A stretch of 64,000 nucleotides of DNA from assembly GCA_016808115.1 (NCBI GenBank), contig JAEQBH010000903.1, positions 186,001-250,000 of the forward strand, read 5' to 3'. Source of the stretch: Tetrastigma voinierianum. Lineage: Eukaryota > Streptophyta > Magnoliopsida > Vitales > Vitaceae. This document shows positions 39,031 through 48,391 of this stretch, piece after piece (the stretch's first letter is position 1; each line of letters starts with the position of its first letter). The notes beneath the pieces were generated by a model that had not been told where the DNA came from, searched no databases, and worked only from the letters and a program-made list of their open reading frames with translations. Position numbers and translations under genes: made by a program.

Positions 39031-39160
39031 CTCTATGATATTGAGCCATGTTGGCAGTGTTTTTTGTATTGTGTTAGATTGGTGTAGCTCAGACAAAGGA
39101 GACTTCTACCCGATTTTCGTTAAATCATGGGTCTTGAAAAGGGGACATGATTTATATTAT
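39031..39160 (+). repeat. ~130-bp direct repeat, copy 2, inside the PMD frame
   Basis: See copy 1 at 35157-35290. It abruptly interrupts PMD-like coding, so it is an insertion or a duplication rather than part of the gene. Confidence 0.6.
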
Positions 39161-40484
39161 TTTTTCTAAAGCAATATAAAAACCTCATGTTTTTGGGAGC
39201 AACTTTTTGTTTATTTTGTATTCAGCTATGGTCTTGGGAAAGACTTCATGTTGGTTGAACCGATTTTGGGCGACCACACGCAGATCCAGCACCACCACCC
39301 GCTCATGCCTTACATGATGCCGATGCCGATGTCGGGGATGGAGACCTACCTGAGGCTGTCCACGATGGATTACCAATTTCAACCCGCGGTCGAGCCGTGA
39401 GGTAGAGCTAGCTCCTTCCACTGGGGTGTAGGTGGAGAGCAATCTGACATGGTGCATAACCCATCCTGTACTCCTACTAGATCGAGATCGCCAGATGCAC
39501 GACTCGATCGTGTAAGGGTATAAGGAAAAAGTATATGGTTCTATATTAATTTATCCATATTCCCATCAAAATTGATCGACATCAAGTGTTCACATAGTAG
39601 TCCTGCGGCAGCCCATACGTGGGAGAGTTACTGACCGGCTTCCAAGACCGCTTAGCCGATTAGAGATATAGCAGACATGTCACCGCCATATGTTTCGAAA
39701 GATTGTCGAATGGCATCAGTTCAGAGCGAGTTTTACCCAGCTTAATGATCGAGATACCTAAATTTTGCTCATGAGCACATCTACATGCAGGGATGCACAT
39801 GGTCGTACACCAAATGCTGAGTCACGCACGAATACGTCTGCAGACATAGCATTATGGGATACGACGCTAGATCATCACTTCACCCCCTATGGTGGGTTTG
39901 ATGGACTTCCATGATCCATACATATAGTGGTATCATCGTATTACACAGCATTTTATGACACCACCACTGCATAAGGATGATATGAGGTTCCATACTACAG
40001 CCGGTAGTACTCATGTTTTGGTAAGTTGGAGTCATGTGTTTCTAAAATATTTTACCTAATTTTAATCAATAGATTATGTAATTATAATTTTCTCTTGGTT
40101 CACTCAGATCGCGCCATGGCTGACATAGCTAACGCTTCCTCGCTTTGCTACCACTAGTGATAAAGCAGCGACATGCATCATATTTCCCGAATCTGGGCAT
40201 TAAGACTGCATCGAGAAGACCATCGTGATCGCCTGCACGCCGTGGAGGCTTCGACATCACACGGACCATCGGTTAGATCTCCCAAAGGTCATCCACACCA
40301 AAGACGTATGCAAACTCCATTCGAGGTAAAGAGGAGAGAGTAGAGGAGAGGGAGAGGGATTTGACTGAGGTCATGCTCGAGATGGCTAAGTCATGGTCCG
40401 TAGCGACAATGTCTAGGTACACTTGAGCCGACTTTGCCTACTTCGATACCCTTCTATACTTACCCCTCACTCGAGATGTTTATA

Positions 40485-40600
40485 CCCCCAGACACTTGCA
40501 CATTACCTTCCATACCCACTCACATTGACACATCACCTTCCCTACCCCCACACACCTACACATCACCTTTCATACTCCCACACACTTACACTTCTGTACC
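40485..40600 (+). repeat. 36-bp coding minisatellite
   Basis: About three units of 36 bp (ACACATCACCTTCC with CCCACACAC) give a 12-residue repeat of the type PHTYTSPSLPPH in the PMD tail. The period is a multiple of three, as expected for a repeat that expanded while coding. Confidence 0.65.
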
Positions 40601-40856
40601 TTATCCGGTGTCACCAAAGCCAGCGTCCATAGTAATAGATATCACATTGTCGTCACACCCTTTACCATCCCATACATTACCTCCCATGGATGACACCATC
40701 CTTGACCTTTTACCTAAGTGGGGTAGACTTCCAACTAGGCGATCTCAGACTGACGTGGTACATCGACTACTCATCCATCACCACCCTACCCATCAACTCC
40801 ATCAACTCCATCTCGTGACTCCACGGACCCTATCGCCAATAGGTCGCTTATTCTAG

Positions 40857-41689
40857 GCGCCGTCCCAAGAAATATAAAGGCGCCATCTCAGGGGACTCAT
40901 TGATACATGTTATTATTTTTATATATGAAAATTCTGTATAAAATGTTTTAATATATTTAAATGTTTGGTATATGTATTGATTTGGTATATACAATGTTTT
41001 TCAAGATTATGCATGAGGCGCCTACTTGTGTGGTTTTTAGTTTTATACATGTACCGCTTTTATAAAAATAATTTTAAATTGTGGGTATTATAAAATTTTC
41101 CATTTTACAATGCATGCAATAAAAAATAAGAAAATTAGATTTAGGCCTCCTATTTTTCAAACTATTATTAATAACGATTTTAAAAAACACAATTTTAGCG
41201 CCTCTAAATTCTACCCTTTGATAGCTGGTTTTGAATACATAAAAACGAAGTTTAGTATTCTCTAAATTTAATATTTTTATATTCCTCTCCAGGTTTTTCA
41301 AACAAAATCATGTTCCTCTTGTTTTTCAAACAAAACATTCAAGGTTTATGCATGGAGGTCAGAATAAGGGTTAATGCAAATTTTAATGTTTCAGTATTAA
41401 AAATGGTAATAAAATTAAATCTGGGTAATCCTTGGGGAAAATAAATTGATTCAAATTTTTAAAAATTAAACTTGCAGATTCATTTGAATTTTTAGGCTAC
41501 CTTGGATGTACTTGTTGTAAAAATTTATAAATTTTATATTTAAGTTATTTACAAATAAATATTTTTTTTGCTGAATTCAAATAATTTACTATATGACTTC
41601 ATCCATCGCTACAATATATGGGTTCATACATGAGCCGGTCATATGAGTTAATGACAAATGGGGGCTTTTGTAATAACTATAAAATAACA
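40857..41689. other. AT-rich MULE interior, no gene seen
   Basis: The frame at 41074-41301 has no recognisable domain and biased, AT-driven composition. Confidence 0.4.
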
Positions 41690-41965
41690 TTAAAATTAAA
41701 TTTAATTAAGTTCAATGGTAGTCGTTGTGAATGATGGCCTTTGTACCAATTTTCAATTGTCATCGTTGTGGACGATGGAATTTGGGAAAGCTCAATAGCC
41801 GGCGTTGTGAACGACAGCCATTGAACTTTGCCAAAGGTCATCGTCCACAACGACGGCCAATGCCATCTAGCTTCCAACGTGGCCAAACACACTACTTTGG
41901 TCATTTTTTTAAACCTATAATAAATTCCGTATTTTTTATTCAAAATACACTATTCACGTCAAAAA
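41690..41965 (-). repeat. MULE right terminal inverted repeat
   Basis: Inverted counterpart of 30073-30390. Its outer end reads ACACTATTCACGTCAAAA. The inner part has GTCGTTGTGGACGATGG-type units, fewer and more diverged than on the left. Confidence 0.75.
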
Positions 41966-42507
41966 CTTGAAAAAACAGAGTAAGTTAAAGGACATTACCT
42001 AACAACCCTCCTCTCAAGGAGAGTACATTTGTTCTCATGTTATCATTTTTCTATAAAACCAATCTCAAAGACCCACAAATGACAGCTACTCTATGTTTAT
42101 TTTCTCTTTGCTTTTTCTTTTCTCCTCGCCTACTCTTCTAGCCTCTCATATTAGAATTTCCTCACTAAAGAGCCCTCTCTCATAATACCTTCCTAATAAT
42201 CAAAACAACCTCCAGTTGCATCTCCTCTATTTTGTTGAAACCACATAATCCCCTATTTTTTTTCCTTTCCCTCATGTCTTTCCTCACAGCTTACTCCACT
42301 CATCTATGGCTACCTACAAAGAACCAACGGACAACCATATCCTCATTTTTCGCTACTTCATGAATGATATTGAAGCTAGGACTTCCAACATAAAAATCAT
42401 AACTATAACCACTGGTAACTGACTACAAACCATCACTTCACGATGCGATGCACCACACCAAATTATCTCCCACCTCACTTATATTCTCACCGCCCCTTAG
42501 ATCTATT
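41966..42507. other. Spacer between MULE and Harbinger element, no gene seen
   Basis: Pyrimidine-rich in part (42090-42130). No domain or terminal structure is visible. Confidence 0.35.
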
Positions 42508-43009
42508 AGAGCAACTCCAATAGGCGTTGTCAAAAATGGGGTGCCAAATGCCATTTTGCAACTCGAATAGTGTTTGCACCCTCAATGTTGTTTTTTAAGC
42601 CTAATGATAGGTACCAAAATGGGATGCCATTTTAATAATTCAATATTTATTAAAAATATAATTAAACTTAACGGTTATATTTTAACTGCATATTTTTCTA
42701 TAACGATTGTAATTGTTCTTAGATATATTTTTATAGTAAAAATTTCAAATTTCCAAATTTCAAATTTTGTCCTATTCAAATTTCAAATTTCAAACCGTTG
42801 AAATCTATTTGAAAATTTAACTACTAAAATAAAATTAAAAAATGTATAATTCATCTATAACATGATAATTTTTCTATGTTTTTCATCCTTTCATCTTACA
42901 TTCTCTATAAATTCAATATCTCCTTTCTCGACTATTTATCCTTTCTGCTATTTTAACTCATCAAGTTATATGAATCGCTTTTCCTAATATTTTGTAGTAG
43001 ATCTTCAAT

Positions 43010-44227
43010 ATTGATGAAGAAGATAATGACGACTCTGATATTGTCAGATGCCGCAACTAAGGTCCCTAAGGGTCTGAAGTAGGGACAAATAAGAAGGCAT
43101 CGTGGTTCCATTCCAAGCCATAGAATGGTTAATTTTGATAGAGTTGAAGGTCACAAAAGACTCTATCGTGACTATTTTGCTACCCCTTGTGTATATGAAA
43201 GTTTTTTCGAATGAGGTTTCGAATGAGTCGTCATCTTTTTCTTCGAATTGTGCAATATACTGAAACAATACGATCCATACTTCATCCAAACAACAGATGC
43301 TTGGAGTTCTGGTTCATCCCTTCAAAAGATAATGTTTTGCTTATAGAATTCCGCTACTTTAACACCGATGCATTTCTATGGATGAATACATCGGAATTGG
43401 GGAAAGCACTTCCATATAAAGTCTAAGAAGGCTTGAAAGTCAAAGATTAGTAAATGTTCATAACACACTGAGGTCACCAAACAATATCGATATTGCTCAA
43501 TTGCTACAAACGAGGGAACAACGTGGATTTCCTGGCATGTTAGGGAGTATTCATTGCATGCATTGGATGTGGAAAAATTGTCCTATCGCATGGCAAGGTA
43601 TGTATACTAGTCATTGTCATGAACCAACAATCATTTTAGAAGTTATGGCTTCTCAAGATCTTTGGATATGGCATGCATTCTCGTCTACCCGCCTCGTGAA
43701 TGATTTACAAATGTTCAGATAGGTCCCCTGCTTTTTACATTATTAGCAAATGGTCATGTTCTCCAATCAACTAAGTATAATTAATGGTCATGAGTATAGA
43801 ATGGGATACTATCTAGTTGATGGTGATTATCCAACCGGGCTTTATTTGTAAAAATACCCCACAACAAGGTTTGAAGAAAACATTTTCATAAAGCATAAGA
43901 GTCGATAAGAAAAACATGTGTAGCAGATTGGTACTTCAAGCCCGTTTTGTAACGGTTGGACCAAGAGATGTTTTGATTTAAGAAACACTTGTAGATATTA
44001 TCAAAGTGTGCATAATAATGCATAATATGGTCATTGAGGATGAAGGAGATATTGGTAACAATGACTTTGATGGAAGTGATGCAAATCCTCCTGTAGAAGT
44101 GTCGCGTGATTATACACCAAAATTAGAAGACTTCATGCAAACTCATTGTCAAATCAGGGATAGTGTTATTCATTCTCAACTACAATCAGATCTTATCGAG
44201 CATTTGTGGGAACGACATGGCGACTAA
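43010..44227 (+). pseudogene. PIF/Harbinger transposase pseudogene (DDE)
   Basis: Order of readable pieces: an acidic start, FRMRFRMSRHLFLRIVQ (43203-43255), SPNNNDIA, REQRGFPGMLGSIHCMHWMW (43510-43569), HEPTIILEVMASQDLWIWHA, NGHEYRMGYYLVDGDYP (about 43783-43835), then IIMHNMVIEDEGDI (44010-44050) and a C-terminus DLIEHLWERHGD before TAA at 44225-44227. The first catalytic Asp of the family's GSIDCMHW is His here. The second Asp (LVDGDYP) is kept. The region around the third acidic residue has lost its frame. Several frameshifts are present. The family call is secure. Confidence 0.88.
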
Positions 44228-44239
44228 TAACCTCTATCA

Positions 44240-44405
44240 ATTTCAAGTTGAAGTTGTGTTTTCAATTCCAATTTCACTTGTATGCCATTTAATTTCAATT
44301 TCAATTTCATGTCAGATTTTAATTTCACCTAATTTCATGTTGTATTTTAATTCCAATTTCAATTTCAGTTATCTTTCAATTCCAATTGCAAATATAAAAA
44401 ATAAT
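44240..44405 (+). repeat. TTTCAATTCCAATTTC simple repeat
   Basis: A run of AATTTCAATTTC/AATTCC hexamer-like units with interruptions, directly after the transposase stop. Simple-sequence expansion. Confidence 0.7.
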
Positions 44406-44559
44406 GACTACAAATTAAAAAAAATAATAGCAACATAATAAATAATGACTACAATTAAAAATAATATGCTCATATAATAAATAAATCGTATAAAAATTAA
44501 ACCCCGCTTTTTCATAACCCCTATCTTTATGTTATTCCAATATATCAGTAGAAACATTT

Positions 44560-44960
44560 TATGCCATAGTATCGGGCTTCCATAATTTCATTTCCATTTT
44601 GTATTTGAATTTCTGCACTGCCTTTCTTCAATTTCTAACTGTCTACGATGTTGCTCCAATGTTATCTCCTCACAGCATAAATTTCTATCGTGTCGCTTCA
44701 AATTTCATTCCACTTCCATTCTTTCATTCCAAAGGTGATAATTCCAGTGATCTTTCAACAACTGGCTTGTTTCTTTGTTTTTAAAGTTGTTTCTTCAAGT
44801 CTTTCGCTTAATGGCCTATCGAGGTAGGGAGGGACGAGGGTTCAATGTCTCCTAAATACGAGTTGAATAAGAGATTCAAATATGAGTTTATTCAAGCAAG
44901 ACTACTTAGTTGAATGAGTTTTTGCTCTCTTATTGGTCGGGTCGATTATCGCCCATTTCC
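44560..44960 (-). pseudogene. Possible Harbinger ORF1 relic
   Basis: On the minus strand the piece around 44600-44670 reads RRQLEIEERQ and later EIMEARYYGIK, like the C-terminal part of the Myb/trihelix-type ORF1 protein that accompanies the transposase in this superfamily. It is short and heavily shifted, so the call is tentative. Confidence 0.4.
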
Positions 44961-45011
44961 GCTCCATTTTCTGTCATGTATTCCAACAATGCTCGTATTG
45001 GAAATGGCCTT

Positions 45012-45614
45012 CCACAATCTTAGCAAACATTTATTTATGGTCATCAACTCGAAAAAAGATATGTAGTTCATTAATAAATTAATGAGCAAATCATAACAAT
45101 GTCTAAATTAAAAGTTTAATTATTACATTATTTTGGTCGGTGTGTCCACTTTGTTGCAGTCTTTCAATTTGACAATAAAAACTGACAAATTTGATGCATT
45201 TTGCATTTACATTTACCCAACGACTTTAATAGAAGATTGAGAACGCCTTCATGATCGCTTCCATGGAAGCTCCATATTGGTAATATTCTCGCTTAATGCA
45301 CCACCTTGTGTTCATTCCTTGAATTTGCATCTTGCTCATATTAAGTCAAGTGCATAATAATTAATTTATCTTCTATAGAGAAGTTCTTGTCCTTTATGTA
45401 TTTTCTACTCTTGAATTAATATTTTAGACAACACTAATACTCAAGTAGGATTTCTTACAGATCACTCATAACGCAGTCAAGTCATGTTGCACCCAATAGA
45501 ACTCATCATATTAAAATCCATTCATGAAGTTATAATCAATTTAAATGAGCAATTTATAGTATACAAATTAGACGCCTCTTAAATTTCAGTGGGTCATTTT
45601 TTTTTTTTTTTCAT
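45012..45614. other. Spacer, no gene seen
   Basis: AT-rich. It ends at a T-run (45599-45612) that marks the truncated start of the next LTR. Confidence 0.35.
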
Positions 45615-48391
45615 GCAAGAGTTTAATGTACAACTCTTTTACATACCCAAAATATATAAAACTATACTGTTCTAATATATTTTACAAAAATGCTTCTCAA
45701 GGCCACAACCCAGCCTTCTTCGTACTCACGACCCGATGGAGCCGTCTTCCTCAAAATTCGAAAGGGGGGTCCCACGACAAAGGCAGCAAAGCCTAGTAGT
45801 GATAACTTCCTACAAGGGTTACCGCCACCTATGCACATGCAATGGTCGCACGTAAAACACACATCCAAGTAAATGTCTATATGAATGTCATATGTCATGT
45901 ATGAAATGTCATCGCCTATATCCCGAGTCACCACCGACTCCCTCACCTACCTACGCAAAGTGTGAACTATCGCTATTTTCCATTGATAACCAAATACTTT
46001 TCTTAATCTTTTAACATTTTCATTTACAACCATGCACCTTTAAAATCCTGAAATCCCATTGGGCAACCCCAATGTCCATTTGATTTGATCAAATTTTTGT
46101 GGTGTTTAGTGTATTTGTGGTACTTATTTTGATTTCAATCACGGCCGCCAATGCAATTTTCCAACATTTTTCGACAAGCTTTCACCGTTTGATCATGTCT
46201 AACCTTCAAAATTTCGTCTTTCACCTGGGAGATCTACTCCCATCTTGCTACGCCTAAATACATGTATATTTCATTTTCATTTCCTTCCAAAACCGCGGTG
46301 ACCTATCGACTCGTCCCACTAATCGGCGCCCACAACCAACACCATACACAAGGTTGGATCCACAACCGTGCACTCCACACACTCCACGAACACCTAACAC
46401 GATGCCGATCCTAACCATGCACCTCACACCCCATATCATGTATGTTCGCAGTCTGCAATGCTATTATGCTAAATGTGCATATATTATATAGCACTCATAC
46501 TCATGTATATTCATCCATGCATCATTTCGACATCTACATTAAAGTGCATACAAATTCCAAACCATTTTATTCAACATTTCACATATCATGTTCAAGCATG
46601 CATTGCTCAAAATACCATGGATAATTATAAGTAAAACATATAATTCTCCTTCATGCACAACCCATGTTAATATGTCATACAGTACACATTAACATGTCAT
46701 ATTGACAATCGCATGTTATCTCATACGCTTCATAACACACAACCTAACTCGCGAACTAACTCACGATCGCCAATGTCCTCCATGGGAACATGGATGAAAT
46801 CTTGACTCAATGGGCTTTCCATAGAGTCTAAGAACACCTTAATCAGACTTCGAATGAGGAAGTTATGACCTTCCAAAGTTGGAGGTCATACATGACTAGG
46901 TGTTCTCTACTCTGGGCTAGCTTACCCACCAAGACATTAACCTGTCAATCTAATCCACTGATCGCCTAATATTCTCCATGACTACAGCCTACCTAGACAG
47001 CCTACCTTACTTGCCCGAACGCCCCTCCTGGCAGCTCGCATAACCCACCGCCTCCAAAGGCTTCTCGGAAACCGGACTCAATGAGCTTCCATGTAGTCAA
47101 AGAACACCCGAACTGAGTTCTGACGAGAAAGTTTCGAACTCAAGTCGAGGTCATGCATGATTCTAGCCGAACGGAACCCATCCGAGGTGAACCCGTCCAA
47201 GATGAACCCATCCGGGGCTGGATGAACCCAACCGGGGTGAACCCGTCCAAGGTGAACCCATCTAGGGCTAGATGAACCCATCCGGGGTGAACCCGTCCGG
47301 GGTTACCCCATCCGAGGTGAACCCATCCAGGGCCGGCTAACCCAGCCGGACAGCCCTTCCATCCAAGGTGAACCCGTCCGGGGTGACCCCATCCGGGGTG
47401 AACACATCCGGGGCCGGCTAACCTAGCAAGTGTCCCATTCGAGGTTTGCTTAACCCAAATTCCTGGAGAAGGCTCCATCCGACTGTTTTGGTAAACGGAT
47501 CATAACTTGAGCTACAGAGGTCTGATTTGAGAAACAAAGTTTCTAACATCAAGTTCACTGATGTGGCTACAATTTACCTGAAGGACTCACTACCGAAATC
47601 CCTTTATTTCCTACCCAAAAACCAGTTCTAAGGTCTGATTAATGTGTGCTACCCCAATGTGGCAGCTTCTCATGGTTCCAAATACAACTAAACATTCCCT
47701 TTAGGGCAAAACAACCACCACACAACCCTTAGGGTAGAAAGTAAGAAAAGTAGGAGAAGACCTACCTCTTGGAGTTTTTATCAAAACTCCCCCAACTCCG
47801 GTTTCTATGCGAAGCCCTTACCGTGAGGATGAACTCTTCCTCTTGCTCCGCCCCGAAACCGTCTGGGCACGATTGTTCCAGAAATTTGCAGAGATGAGCT
47901 CCTCTCTATCAAACTTCTTTGAACTGGGTTTCCTTATCTCTCCCCTCCTCTCTCCCCCAACCAATTTGGTCAATCTGAGTTAAGAGAACTTGTCCTCTCA
48001 CTTGCGACATGTCAAATTCTAAGTGGCCACCTTGGATTACACCTTTATCACCTTATCCAACTACCATAGATTTTCACCCAATTGCATGTTGCCACATGTC
48101 TTTCATGGGTCCCAATTGCGCTCATGTTTGACTAGCTCTCCACTAGACACGTGTCTCCTCTTGAGCCACTCAATTGTGCCAAGTGTCCCGCACTACTCTC
48201 GGTGTCTCGAAAAATGTGAAATTCCGACCGTCTCGAAATTCGATGAAATTCGACATGGTAGTTAGATTTTGTGAAACGATTCCAATGGTGAAGCCCGTTT
48301 CATCACCCGAGATCTATAAAAATTTTGGATTTTGACCGAAATGACCGTTTTACTCTTTTTCAGAAAATTAAAACTTTTCTCGGGTCTTACA
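45615..48391 (-). mobile_element. 3' LTR of the G1 Ty3/gypsy element, truncated at its outer end
   Basis: In element (minus) direction it begins TGTAAGACCCGAG at 48391, directly after the polypurine tract. It carries the family landmarks through about 45615, where the final ~170 bp with GGGGCGTCACA are missing. It is longer than its relatives because it holds a minisatellite (47173-47415) and extra sequence around 46730-47660. Frames at 45662-48265 are shadows. Confidence 0.8.
47173..47415 (-). repeat. GC-rich 16-bp minisatellite inside the LTR
   Basis: About fifteen units of GGTGAACCCATCCGGG (variants with CGTCCAAG, CATCCAGG and GGCCGGCTAACCC). The two frames over it (47078-47281 and 47140-47478) owe their GWVHPG-type repeats to it and are not genes. 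I did not see it in the other G1 LTRs. Confidence 0.8.

Larger units (their letters stand above)
38290..40856 (+). pseudogene. Plant mobile domain (PMD/MAIN-like) protein pseudogene in the MULE
   Basis: PMD proteins include the plant factors MAIN and MAIL1, and the domain is also carried by transposable elements. Here 38290-38990 reads in shifting frames: IKPLITSLIEIWWPETHTFH, VPVGEMTITLQDVTIILGL, HIHGLVVTAPV, then GSFLFADKK and SISCCITLIQVC. A 130-bp repeat interrupts it at 39031-39160. Degraded PMD C-terminal wording (WYHRITQHFMTPPLHKDDMR) lies near 39925-39990. The tail at 40434-40856 is open and rich in Pro, Ser, Thr and His. Stops and frameshifts make it non-functional as it stands. The position directly downstream of the MURA gene, on the same strand, suggests a two-gene MULE. 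Confidence 0.7.
30073..41965. mobile_element. MULE (Mutator-like) element with captured gene fragment and PMD gene
   Basis: Terminal inverted repeats of about 280-320 bp (30073-30390 and 41690-41965) enclose a MURA-type transposase pseudogene, a PMD pseudogene, a MICU-like gene fragment and a nested G1 LTR. Long terminal inverted repeats around a MURA transposase are the hallmark of MULEs, and capture of host gene fragments is known for them (Pack-MULEs). I could not find a matching 9-bp TSD beside the repeats, so the exact ends remain uncertain. The alternative is that the two inverted repeats are independent insertions. Confidence 0.6.
42508..45011. mobile_element. PIF/Harbinger-type DNA transposon
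   Basis: The left end GAGCAACTCCAATAGGCGTTG follows TTA, the usual Harbinger target. The right end (about 44990-45011), read on the minus strand, is GGCCATTTCCAATACGAG and a TTGTTGG word, a diverged match. The element encloses a transposase on + and a likely ORF1 relic on -, the two-gene layout of the superfamily. The right TSD is not clear. Confidence 0.65.

Noticed and set aside
30064..41974. Nine-base TSD of the MULE
   Set aside because: aaaaagagc and cttgaaaaa do not match. The element ends may be off, or the duplication has decayed.
47140..47478. Frame encoding GWVHPG-type repeats, like a structural protein
   Set aside because: It is a translation of the 16-bp minisatellite in an LTR, and the period is not a multiple of three.
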